Shown in pieces: positions 35,601-47,760 of a stretch of 64,000 nucleotides of DNA. This DNA comes from Apis mellifera (taxonomy: Eukaryota > Arthropoda > Insecta > Hymenoptera > Apidae). How positions within the stretch are numbered: the first letter of the stretch is position 1; each line of letters starts with the position of its first letter. The position numbers and the translations under genes are program-made. The notes beneath the pieces are model-generated. The model saw nothing but the letters and a program-made list of their open reading frames with translations. It was not told where the DNA came from and did no database searches. The stretch spans positions 11,667,789-11,731,788 of the forward strand of contig NC_037640.1 in assembly GCF_003254395.2 (NCBI RefSeq), in the 5' to 3' direction.

Positions 35601-38545
35601 CGAGAACGAGAATGGGCCCTTTGATTTAAACTATGTAAATAATGAATATGAAAATTATTATTTATATAATTATAATTAATAAATTCATAACAGATAAATT
35701 ATAAAAATAAATAAAAATATATAAATTACCTATTTGATTTCAGTTTAGAATTTGATTTAGACTCTATTATTTTTTTAATTTGTTTACTTGTATTATATTC
35801 TCCATCTTTAAAATTTTCTTCGTTAGATCCATCACAATTTTTCTCTTGGTTTATATTTTTATCCATAATTGAATATATATAATTTGTAACTTTTTAATAT
35901 TTATAACAATGTTTCAACATTTTTATTCAAAAACATATTTAAATTTATTATTCTAAAGAAATAAATATTATTACTACCAAAATTTATAACAATATCAAAA
36001 AATGTGTTGATATAAATTTGTTATTGACACTTAAAAATAACAAATCATATTTTATGGTTGCTATGTACTCAAATATATATTATTGTATTTCTAGTAATGT
36101 GAATATGGTTATATTATAAAATTTTAATTTCAAAGTAATTTGTTAATGTAATAGAAGTTAATATAATAAAAGAAAAGGAAATAAGAATCAAATTATATAT
36201 AAAATAATTATAAATTACTAATAAGTTGAACCTTTATATATATTCAAAATATTATATCAAATATAAAATTTTTCCTGATATAATAATTTTTATTTTAGGT
36301 AAAATATATCAACGTGCTTTTGGTGGACAATCTCTGAAATTTGGAAAAGGTGGCCAAGCTCACAGATGTTGCTGTGTAGCAGACAGGACAGGTCACTCTT
36401 TACTTCATACATTGTATGGTCAATCTTTGAGTTATGACTGTAATTATTTTGTTGAATATTTTGCTCTGGATTTATTAATGGAAGATGGAGAGTGTAGAGG
36501 AGTGATTGCTCTTTGTTTGGAAGATGGTACACTTCATCGTTTTCATTCTAAAAACACAGTATTAGCAACTGGAGGATATGGACGTGCATATTTCTCTTGT
36601 ACATCTGCTCATACATGCACTGGTGATGGCACTGCAATGATATCTAGAGCCAATTTACCTAATCAAGATTTAGAATTTGTACAATTTCATCCTACAGGTA
36701 TAAAATAATGTGCAAAAGTTGCTTCATAGTTGATCAAATACTAATATTATGTATTTATGAAATTTTAGGAATATATGGAGCTGGTTGTCTTATCACAGAA
36801 GGTAGTCGTGGTGAAGGAGGCTATCTTGTAAATAGTGAAGGTGAAAGGTTTATGGAACGTTATGCTCCAGTTGCAAAAGATTTAGCCTCTAGAGATGTTG
36901 TATCTAGATCTATGACTATTGAAATTCGGGAAGGCAGGTAAATTATATGAATGTATACAATATATTTAAATTATATTATAAGTGAAAGTAAATACTATTA
37001 TTATCAAAGTTTATAATAATATCGAAAAATGTGTTGATACAAGTTTGTTATTAATATTTAAACATAACAAATCATATTGTATGATTGTTATTTATTTAAA
37101 TATTCTATTTGAGAAGAAATAAATGGAATTTTTTATTATTATTTTTCAATTTTGAGATATTAAAAAATATATAAATAATATTTAATTCACAAAAGATTAT
37201 TTGATTAAGATTATATTATAATACACATAATTTATTTTTATTTAGAGGTGTTGGTCCTGAAAAAGATCATATTTATTTGCAATTACATCACTTACCACCT
37301 GAACAGTTAGCAGCTAGGCTACCTGGAATCTCTGAAACAGCAATGATATTTGCTGGAGTTGATGTAACCAGAGAACCTATTCCAGTTATACCTACGGTAC
37401 ATTATAACATGGGTATGTATAACGTCTTATTTTCTTTCAAAAAATATATTGTTATATTTTATAAGTTAAAATAATTTGTAAATTAATCATAAATACGTTA
37501 TGTAATATATATTAATTTTATATTATTAAAAATTTTATTATATAGGAGGAATACCTACAAATTACAAAGGACAGGTTCTAACGAGAAAAAATGATCAGGA
37601 TACAGTTGTGCCCGGACTTTATGCTTGTGGAGAATCAGCTTGTGCGTCTGTTCATGGTGCTAATCGTCTTGGTGCAAATTCATTATTAGATTTAGTTGTA
37701 TTCGGCCGTGCCTGTGCTAAAACAATTGCAGCGGAAAATAAGCCAGGAGAAACTATTGGCCCTCTAAAACCCGTTAGCATAAATTTTTATTATGATCATT
37801 AGATAATATAATGAAAAACAATTATCATAATTTAAATATATTTTAGAATGCCGGAGAAGAAAGTGTGGCGAACTTGGATTGGGTCAGAAATGCGAATGGT
37901 AATGTTTCTACTGCAGAATTAAGATTGAGCATGCAAAAAACTATGCAAACTCATGCAGCTGTATTTAGAACAGCTGAAACATTACAAGAAGGTACAATTT
38001 CAGATCAAAATTTAATTTAAATTATTTTAAAAATAGAAATGATGATATTTGAAATTAAAGTATTTTTAAATTCTATCAGGATGTCAGAAGATGTCTGCCT
38101 TATATAAAAAATTGAACGATCTTAAGGTTTTGGACAAATCTATGATATGGAATTCTGATCTTGTAGAATCTCTTGAATTACAAAATTTAATGATTAATGC
38201 CATGCAAACAATAGTAGCTGCTGAAAATAGGAAAGAAAGTCGTGGAGCTCATGCACGTGAAGATTTTAAAGATAGAATCGACGAATATGACTACAGTAAG
38301 TCAACAGAAAACCAAAAACCTAGACCATTGGATCAACATTGGCGAAAGCATACTCTTACAAAAATAAATGTTAGATCAGGAGAAGTAAGTATTAAATATA
38401 AAATAAATAATGTAACTATTATTTCTTTCTGTTCTTAATAAACTAAATTTTTTTTTAGGTATCTATCGATTTCAGACCAGTTATAGACAATACTTTAAAT
38501 AAACAAGAATGTGCGACAGTTCCACCTGCAATTCGTTCCTATTAG
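32669..38545 (+). CDS. SDHA: Succinate dehydrogenase flavoprotein subunit, mitochondrial (canonical SDHA, 661 aa)
   Basis: Model: join(32669..32728, 34381..34807, 36299..36697, 36769..36937, 37246..37412, 37546..37772, 37847..37991, 38080..38384, 38459..38545), 1,986 nt, all phases closing; the length is typical of the family. It is the catalytic subunit of respiratory complex II, oxidising succinate to fumarate in the TCA cycle and passing electrons to SDHB. Residues 1-20 look like a mitochondrial presequence. GAGGAG (65-70) binds FAD and His96 in TRSHTVAAQGG carries the covalent flavin. QAHRCCCVADRTGH, FHPTGIYG, TEGSRGEGG, PTVHYNMGG and HGANRLGANS are all intact. It ends with the family VPPAIRSY. 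Exons are AT-rich and very poor in CpG, unlike the neighbouring paralogue, as expected of a germline-methylated housekeeping gene in bees. Intron 2 contains an antisense HMG-box gene. Confidence 0.97.
32729..34380 (+). other. SDHA intron 1, no gene seen
   Basis: 1.65 kb, extremely AT-rich, with no credible ORF or repeat family. A moderately GC-rich patch near 33000-33060 might hold regulatory sites. Confidence 0.6.
35014..35866 (-). CDS. HMG-box protein of insect MST-HMG/protamine-like type, nested in SDHA intron 2
   Basis: Model: complement(join(35014..35127, 35231..35467, 35531..35630, 35730..35866)), 588 nt, 195 aa; all splice sites are GT-AG and phases close. After a Lys/Asn-rich N-terminus and an RS-like stretch (HSRSRSPYKSSRHW, 52-65) comes an HMG box at about 65-115: W-S-S-N-A-F-I-N-F, R78, then AGERWKKMSSDEKQPYL, with the aromatic and Trp core positions of the fold. 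Then follow a Gln/Lys-rich linker, a basic KKEKKKK run and a Ser/Asp/Thr-rich acidic tail. The spacing resembles the MST-HMG box of insect sperm chromatin proteins, which suggests DNA packaging in male germ cells, but a general HMGB-like role is not excluded. It lies wholly inside intron 2 of SDHA on the opposite strand. Introns are 63-103 nt. Confidence 0.82.
35968..36080 (+). repeat. Intronic direct repeat, copy 1 (SDHA intron 2)
   Basis: About 115 nt matching 36993-37110 in the same orientation, including an AAAAAATGTGTTGATA-like block, a TTTGTTATT block and an AACAAATCATATT block. It also lies just upstream of the nested HMG-box start codon. Confidence 0.75.
36993..37110 (+). repeat. Intronic direct repeat, copy 2 (SDHA intron 4)
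   Basis: Partner of 35968-36080, about 1.02 kb downstream; the pair brackets exons 3 and 4. Diverged by substitutions and small indels. Confidence 0.75.
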
Positions 38546-41500
38546 AATTTTTTTTCAAAGTAAATAATTTTTTTTTACATTTCTTTTAATAAAATTTTTT
38601 CGTCTTATATATTTAAAATTATCTATATATAGGATTTATATAATTTCTGTACAGGAAGGAGCAACCGACAAGGAGAAGTTACCGATATCCTATCATTACA
38701 ATGCAGCAATTTTATTTATTATTGCACGTGAATCAGATCGTGCACCAAAGTGTAATTCTTGTCAATACTTGCACATGTTGCAAGCAAGATTAGTTGTCCT
38801 TGTAGGATAATGGTGCTGAAATTATCTTCATTATTTTAAAGAAGATTTTAATCGATCTCTTAGCAAATCAATGCTACATTTATGTAAATTGAATAGTAAA
38901 ATATTCTAGCGTGATTCAGGCAGCAAATAATTTCACGCACAGATCTTTTAAGGGGGAACGTTCTGCCTACCTCTACAATTTTCAGTATTTCTCTTTCTGT
39001 AATTCTCAGTCGGAATAATGTCTTTTTCTACCGAACAATTTTGCAAATTCTATCTAATAATATTAAGAGTTATTTAATGAAGATATTTTGTACGATAATT
39101 CATGAGCTAGTACTCCCTAAAAGGTTGTGCAGCAAGAGTATGCCACTTTAAATGCGGCTATATACTTAACATTAACAGGTTAATATAGAAACAGTCTTAA
39201 TCACAAGAATAACAATTAAACTTGATTTATTTGTGATCAAAACTTGATCATATTTTGTATTTGATAGTATAAATTTATTCTCTAATATAGAATAATGCTG
39301 TTTGTGTTTTTAGTTTGGAGTGTCAGTACTTATATCATTATTCAATAATGTAGCTTGGTTTGGATTTTGTTTGATTATCTGTTTCTACATTGCCTGTTAC
39401 AACAGTCATGTATTATTTTTATCGTACTATATATTTCATAAATAATCTCGAATAATGTCGAAATCAAAAAGTACATGGATGAAATCGTGTACTTTAATTT
39501 GAAAAGATATGCTGCGCAGCATGATATGTACATAAACTTGTCAATAAAACTGAAATCTTCATTCTTCTACTTATAAAAATTATTTTTCTGTGTAAGATGT
39601 ACGTATAAAATTTTTCTTATTAAGTTGTATTTATTTTTGTTTATTTATTGCTATATTGTATTTATAAAAAAAAAACACTAATATTCTTGACGAATATCGT
39701 TTATTAAACCCATAATAATAATAATTTTTATGTTCTGGTCATAAATAAGAATTTTACGGATTAAATAAAAATTGCTACCAAACATATTTTCTAAAGCATT
39801 AAACTAAAACTCGTAGCTAATACTTCAGAAAATGTTTACAAGTTACAATTTAATTTAAAATGAGCATGGACTTAATGAATATGTTCTCACATACGAAACA
39901 TTATACCATCAAAGAATACACAGATATGTTCAAAAATAAATTGTGCACAAATTATACAATCATTTTGTGAAATCTAATATTACAAACATTTTAATGAACG
40001 TTTTAAAAAATAATATGAAATGATAAAAATTCAATAAAATTATTGGCACCAACATAAATGCTTCTCTTTGATCATTTTTCTTGTAAATTATATATTATTT
40101 AGCCAAAATTGAGTAGAAACGTGATATTACGTGGAAAACAGTAAGTGAAAAATAAGTTTCAAATTTACTACTTTTTACTTGATAAATTTAAAATTACATT
40201 TTGCAATTTTGCAAAATCGTGATTTTCTTTTTTTTTTTTTTAGAAACACGACATATTTTTAATTTGTAAAAAGAAGTTTCGAGTTTATTAATTCTTATAC
40301 TTCGACCGATATTTCCTCACAGTTCTGCTTCTTATGTTAATTTTGTAATTTTCGACACTTAATACCAAATCGGACAAAAAATGTATCTCATTTAATATAA
40401 TACAAAAATCTATGAAATGAATTTTTAATTGTATACAGAAAGTTCACTGAATTTATAATTTAGTAATTTAAATTAACAAAATTAAATCTATTAATTTAAT
40501 ACAAAAAACATCTTTTTATATATTATATTGCAAATTTTTTTTAATTATCAGACTACTAATAGTCTTTCAGTAAAAATTTGATTTCTAATTTTGATTTAAT
40601 GAATCTTTTCAATAGTACCAAGTAAATATATTGTTTCCATTCTTTAGATTACTTCTTTCGTGTCATTTGAACTACGTATTCAAAATATTAATTTTTTACA
40701 AATCACCCTAATATAAGAAATTTTACTGTTTAATCGCGTAAAATGTTACTTAAACCTGGAACGTTGTGCATTTCTTCGAGATCAAATTGCATTAATTAAT
40801 AAAATGTTTCTAAAATGTTTTTTTTTTTTTTTGTTACAAGCTAAACATGGGAATACTTATTACAGATCCGTAAAACAATGATATGAATGCGATGATGATT
40901 TAGAATAGAACAACTTATTCACGATTTCTATTACTATTTCGTACAAGTATCTTCTCGCTATCTTTGTCAAAATATTGCAACACTTCGTTACAGTAAAACA
41001 TGTATATATAATAAAACGCAATTTGAAAATTTGCACGAATGTTAACTAATCATTAATATCAACAAAACATAATTAAAATTCTCATTAATTTCTTTTAAAT
41101 ATATAATTATTAAATTACTAATTTATTTTAAAAAATCAATTCATTAAATCAATTTTAAAAATTTTTTTAAATTTAAAACCATTTTCCTAATCTGTTTTGT
41201 GATATTTTATACAGAATTGTGTGTAATTGTGTTGAAATAATGAAATTACGCGTCGAAGTTTGCCGCAACAATTAATATAACATTTCGAATAAAATATGAA
41301 TTCGAAATTTATAATAATACAAAGATATCGAACGTCATATTGCATTATATTCTTAATTATGGATCAAGAAGCATCGTCGATAGCGAAAATTCCGCATAGT
41401 AATTTTTCGCTTTTTTTTAAATCCAGATGGCGCTTTAATATATGATGATGAAAATAGCGAATGTACGCTAGAGCTCTGACAATAAGAAGATTCTTCACTA

Positions 41501-41765
41501 ATAATGGATCGTTCAAACGTAATGCCATCGTCAAACAGGAAGCCATGGGAAAAAGAACGGTTTCATTGTCCGATGTTATTTGTCCCCGTTCTTGCTTCTG
41601 AGGAACATAATGTATCATCTATGCATCCAGAATCCACATTCACACGTTTTCAACTCGCACAATGGTGGTGGGGGTGATGCTATATGGATGGTGATGGATT
41701 AAGTCTTGTGCATTGTTGACGGTATACGACAACGGTCTTTCTATGCATTCGTCGTTGAACACCGT
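38546..41765. other. Long spacer between convergent SDHA and pinocchio (3' UTRs)
   Basis: 3.2 kb of AT-rich DNA with no supported ORF. AATAAA-type signals usable by SDHA occur at 38588 and 39543. The pinocchio 3' UTR must lie in the right-hand part. An 84-codon reverse ORF at 41364-41618 falls in that presumed UTR and looks non-coding. Confidence 0.55.
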
Positions 41766-44700
41766 TCACGAAGTAGCTCGTAGCTTTTCCAATGCGGGCA
41801 CCAATGGTTCCTCGATAGAAGGTCCGCAACTCAGTCCACATTCACCAATCCATCTTGCTTTACCACTGGCATGGGACTGTAAAAAGAAAAAAAAAAAGTA
41901 CCTTTTTATTTGAATGATTTATTATACTATACATTAAATATTCAAACTATTTAAAAAAATAAAATTTATTTTTTAAATTATAATAAAATTATGTATTATA
42001 TTTTTTTACAACAAACAATTGTAATTTCAAAATAATAATATCAACTATCCTTGATCATATAGAAATGGTTATATAACTTGTACGTTTCATTTTATTTATA
42101 AATTTATTTCATTATATTATTTTTAAATCTATAAATTCTTTAAAAAAAAATATAAGTAAATGTAATATTTATCTTTTGTTATATTTTTTACACGCTATTC
42201 TTTAATCTTCAATCATTGATTAAAAAAAGGAACGGAGTTATTAAAACTCTATTATTATAAGTTGGCATTAAATTCAGCCTTTATCGACTGCTTCGCACGA
42301 CCAACTTATTACAGCTTATCGCGAACAAAGCAGTCGTTGATGTGACCTTCGCGTTAACATGGGCTATTGTAAATGCCATTCGTGAAATCGATAAGAGCAA
42401 TTGTCAGTTTTATGTCCAATATCAAACATTAAAATTGATTTTCCTTTTTATACTCTTTTGTTCACTTTCTTGCCCCAACAATTTAATTATAATCTGAAAT
42501 TAATTGAAAATTGCATTTTATAAATGTGTTCAAATTAAATTAATAGGTTAGAAATAAATTTTTTTATTTTTTTTTTAACAGGTTCTTTTTTATTTCTTTT
42601 CTTTTTTTTTTCCAACGATCACGAATGTTTATTCGGGAAAAAATAATGGATAAAAATAACGAATCAACCGAAGACTCTTTTTTTAAAGATGTTTATAGAA
42701 TACACAATGGGTCAAGGAGAGAGAGAAAAAAAAAAAATAGATCAAAAATAGATTCTCACCATAGTAAGGTCGCGTTTCCACGAGGTGCGGCAACGTCCGT
42801 CACAAAGTGGGCACGGTCGTTGAAGAGAATAACCACCACATTCACTGCAATCGAGAGAAACGTGTTCTTCGCTCCACGAAACTCCACATCTGTAAACATT
42901 TTTTTAGAAGAATAAAACATTGATTTTTTTTAATATTTATAAAAAAAAATAAAATATTTATTAATAAAAATAAAGTGAGTATATAATAGTAAAAAAAAGA
43001 AAGAAAAATTGATGATACAAAGAAGTGCTTTAATAAATTTATTTCTATAATTATAAAATCATAAAGTGGAATTAATTATAAATCCAATAGGTTATGAAAA
43101 GTTCAATCATTGCTCTGCTACACATTTTTAACAAATAAATTTAGAAATCATAAAAATCCTGTGATCCTCATACTATTTTTTTTTAAATTTAATTTAATTT
43201 CTCAGAGATTGTTTTAATCTTGTAATTTCTAAAAAAATATAGGAAATTATTTTAGTAACTTATATATTGAACTTTAATATGAAAAATTAAAATTTAAACA
43301 AAAGATTTTAAAGAAGCGTGATAATTTTAAAAATAATCAAAAAAGAATCTATTATTTTGAATCATTCAAACCATAGCAATAATGACATAACAACATTTGA
43401 TTGAAACAATGGAGTCCAAGAATTAGAAGATTCAAGCTGAATTTTTTCAACCCAATTGATATATCCAATATTAAGACAAAGCGTGTAAGAAAGACTAACG
43501 GTCTAAGAGAAATTCAATCATTGCAATTCGGATCATATCGGATTCTATTATCGATCTATTGTCCGCTTGACGTCGAGATAAGAGTTCAACTTGACTATAA
43601 TCATAGGAATTCTCAAGATTCTTATTTGTCTCGATATGTACGATGCATGATTTTCCAAGTGGGACGATAGTAATTGTGCATACAGGACGATCGTGAAGCG
43701 ATTAGAAGTCAATAGCCCAAGGAGAGCGCATAATTACTGGCCTATATTAAAAATAATGCGAAGAAAGAACCGGTTAAGTTAATCATTTCTGCCAACTTCT
43801 ACTATTTATTACTGCAGATCACAGCAAATAGAGAACACAAATGTTCAATTTTACGTTTACGTGACACGCGTTGCGGTAAACATAACCTCACTTTCAGAAT
43901 TCATATTATTTCTTACAAATTTAAGGTTATTTTTTTTATTAATAATTTTAATTATGACAAAATTCATTTGTAAATAGTGTTAACTTACGTGAAACAAGAA
44001 TTCAATTGAGCACGAAGTTCCTCAATAGTAAGGATTGTATCCTGATACTGAGGATGAGATCCTTGGAGGCCATCGTCAACGCTTCCGCACGAACTGTGGC
44101 AGGACAAAGAAATGTTGCTTCTGCAAAAAGTAACGATAAAAAAGGATAATATTAATGCGAAAAATTTTCATAAATACATCAGTTTTTAACCTATGCAATC
44201 GTAATTATGTAATATTTATCCCTTGTGTCATCGCCATTTACAATATTCCGAGAAATATAACTTTTATTTTGATATACGTCGAAATGTTACGTAACCTAGG
44301 AAGATGATATTTCAAAGAAAGATTGAAATCATTGTTTTTCCAGAGAATCATCATTGGATACGAACAAGAACTATGAATTTAAATTAGTTTTTATGCTATA
44401 AGGACAAAGATTAAAGACGGATCTTTTCCATTAAACGCATTTTAATTATTCTTCAAATTAAAAAATACATAAGATATTATACTACGTAAGTCGTACGTAA
44501 AACTAATCAGTCATTGCTTAATTTAATATAATTAATTTTTTAGAATAAAACTTTTTAAATAATAAATAATATCGTAAGATTCGTGATATTTTTACGATAA
44601 CAAGAAATTTTATCAGAAATTCTTTGATCAAGTGCACGAATCAGATTTTTTTAAGATAAATAGCTGTCAAGAACGATTCGAATATACCAAAAAATTAACC

Positions 44701-47700
44701 TTAAAAACTTTTGTACGTTCAATTCAATTTTTTTTTATCGATTTTTACAAATTCATTGCTGCTTATATCAATAACTATAAAATCAAAATTTAAATAACAG
44801 ATATATCAGTTTCTTCATTTCCATCAATTTAATAATTTAATATTATATCTGTAATTAATTCAATTCTTTTGCCCAAAAATTTTAACGTTTAACAAAATAT
44901 AAAACGCGTTCATAAAATTTTAGAAAAATTTAGTCGGTGAAAAGAGAAGGAAAAAGAGGCAAATAAGCGAGATAATTGGTTCGTGTATCGATCGATAACG
45001 ATCGGACAAAAGTATTAGTGGAAGCAAATTCTTCCATTCACTTATCACGTTTCGTTTAAATCATGATCGAGAATCGATATTCGCGTGATATTTCCACTGA
45101 ATATTCGAGAAAATGGAAAACTGGTGCGACAGAAACAGGAAGGAGAATAATATAGGTACGGATGCGATATACCTGTGTGTGTGTGTGTGTTAAAATATGC
45201 GGCATGGAAATCAGGAAGAAAAACGTTCCTTTCACGTGATGTTAACGTGAACGAGCCACGTAATAAACGTATTCGTATGAGTTTTGTGCACGAGGATGAA
45301 AGAATGACGCGCAAATCTTGAAATTAGTAAATCTCTTTTTTACCATTCATAATTCACTTCATTAACGCTCGAGATGATTTACCAGGAGATTGTACAAGAA
45401 AGAGAACGAAGCGAAGAATAAGGTTATGTTTTGTATATCGCATAGGTTATAATATTGGAACAATCCGTTTCCATATAGGTTAGTTCTAAATTGTCACATG
45501 ACGAATATGTGAGGCACCACTTATATCAAATTATAGTTGATTAAAGATAAGTGAATTTAATTTACACTGTAAAATTGTGTAAATGACCGCTCTTATTTAA
45601 TAAAAAATGTAATTACACCATAAAAATGATAAAGCGAAAATATGAAATTCTATTATTATGCGCACAATAAAATTTTATTATTAGGGTATTTTTTTCTTTT
45701 ATAAATTATTGAAATATCTGTATAATAATTATTACACACATATATATATTTATTTTTATCAAAATTTATGAATTCTAAGTCAATATAATCAATAAGATTA
45801 ATTGATAAGAATATAGGATTAACTGTATTAAAAAGCTTTAAGAACAGTAAAAGTATATTTATATATATTTTATATTTTAGAAATCACAATTCTTTTTAAT
45901 TTATTCAAAAATAATTTTTGAATAACCTATTATTCTTTTTTGTACATCTACATTCTTTCACATAACTTTATTGAAGATAGATTTCACCATTTATTAACCT
46001 TATTTGAAAATTTGAAAAACTTCAGAAAGAAAAGCTTTAGAAATATTCAATTTTCTCATCAAAAAAACTCCTATAATGTTAAATTAATACACTAATCGAT
46101 TTGTCATCGATATTATTTTATAATTATTTTTTTCATTTCTTATGTCTTTTATATTTTTGTTTATATTCCATGCAATTTACGTTCCTCTATTAATAAACAT
46201 GCGCTTTTCACACATTATTTTAATTTCATTATCATTTTTTACTTCATAAATTCGTTTTTTTTTTTTCCCCTCTTGATGATGATGATCATCATCATCATCA
46301 TAATTTATCTACCGATCTTTGACGTAAACTTTTAAATTTTTCTTGTTTTTCTCTTGGGAGGATAACTCAAATAAATTATGCAAAACCGCCACATTGACAC
46401 GTGGTACACAAATTTGTGCGCATTATTAAACAAGAGAAAAAAAAAAAAAAAAAAAAAACTTGTAGGTTGAAGGATACCTCTCCTCTTTTTCTCTGTTGTG
46501 CAGCAATTTCGAGAATTTCCGGCACGCGTTAAGTATTAATTAACTGCGATGAAGTTAAATGATGCATTGTGAAATTCTTCGTATATACGCTATTGGGTAT
46601 TATCGTGTAAATATATAAGCGGGATTTTTAACTAAAATGCATCTCCTTAACCTGAAATATTGAAAATCACTAGATCAAATATCAATATTGAAATTTTGTA
46701 AAAATAATATAAATATAATAAATATAATAATGTATGTAATGTATAAATATAATATAAATATAATGAATAGAAATAAGTTTGTTTCAAATTTAATCATATT
46801 TTATTGAGAATTAACGTTAAGATTATTTAATTAAATGAGATGAGAAGATATTAGTCAGTTTCTTTAATAAAAAAAAAATAAGGAATGAGGAAAATACAAG
46901 AAAAATTTACAAATATAAGGCAAACTTCTGAGAATTCTCAAAATATCTATTTTACTTTTAGATTTTCTAGAAATAAGTCTCCACTGGTGATTTAACTGAT
47001 GAAACTGTGCAAGATTTTATAATATCTTCCCTTTAAATAGAATTGAACGGAACAATTGGATATTGATTTAAATCTGACAAGATCTTGGATGATTCTTCTA
47101 CTTTTTTTTTTGTCCTTCGTAATTTTTCAATGGCGTAATAACTACACAGGCGCCACATTGCAGCCACGTGCCTGAATTATGTAAAATAAATTCTACGAAT
47201 AATTCATTTAAAAATAATTCCACAAACTTAGATACATATTTTTTCTTTTTTTTTTGCTTCAAGTGCAGAATATTTATTTTAAGCGATTATTATTATTATA
47301 TTTTTCAAATTATTGGAAAATTTTTATCTTTCTAATTTTTAACTGTGAATATTTTATTAGAAATTCGATAAAAATAAAAATAAATCGATTGAATAAGTCG
47401 ATCAAATTTCGAAATCGTTTTCCATGATGTAGAAAAAAAATATACACAAACATTGTGCTTAAAAGCATGTATTTTCTATTCAGGTTTATGAAAATAACTT
47501 GAACGATATTGATCATCCGTAGATAAAACAGAAAAAAATGATTCGCGAAATTTTTAACATTGTTCTTTGAAAATTTTCAATATTTTGTTATGAAAAATTG
47601 TTGAAAACAAAAAAAGAAGTCCTTTTTCAAAGTCAGACATGTAACGTTTTCGAAATATTAAAATTGAAAAATTGGGAAACAACTTACCCATGGCGAGAAA

Positions 47701-47740
47701 GACTCTCAGTAGCTGGCTGCACAGTTGTAGTCACAGACAT
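41766..47740 (-). CDS. Pino: Pinocchio-family insect protein (141 aa)
   Basis: Model: complement(join(41766..41876, 42760..42889, 43989..44120, 47688..47740)), 426 nt, all phases closing. The protein has a Ser/Thr-rich N-terminus, a TIEELRAQLNSCF helix (about 49-61) and a Cys-rich core: CFTCGVSW, DCSECGGY, RPCPLCDG and C95, giving CxxC pairs at 60/63, 76/79 and 88/91 that probably bind zinc. WKRDLTMSHASGKARWIGEC follows. This core matches Drosophila pinocchio as I recall it. Pinocchio is known as a small insect protein expressed in antennae and tied to olfactory behaviour; its biochemical role is not established. The start codon lies 20 nt after a TTATTGCAG acceptor (exon starts at 47760), so at least one non-coding exon lies further upstream, probably at 54190-54398. 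Confidence 0.92.
42890..43988 (-). other. Pinocchio intron 3
   Basis: 1.1 kb AT-rich intron. An 89-codon forward ORF at 43401-43670 has no recognisable domain and is not supported. Confidence 0.7.
44121..47687 (-). other. Pinocchio intron between first and second coding exons
   Basis: 3.6 kb. It holds a (GT)n run at 45175-45191, a GAT/ATC palindrome at 46277-46299, and a 20-nt poly-A at 46438-46458. No credible gene was seen. Confidence 0.6.
46277..46299. repeat. Perfect (GAT)n(ATC)n palindrome
   Basis: Four GAT triplets meet ATC triplets so that the strand is self-complementary over at least 20 nt. It could form a hairpin or cruciform. Confidence 0.7.
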
Positions 47741-47760
47741 GTTGTTTTGATGAGTTAAAA

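Noticed and set aside
41364..41618. 84-codon reverse ORF just downstream of the pinocchio stop
   Set aside because: It lies where the pinocchio 3' UTR is expected, has no recognised domain and no splice context.
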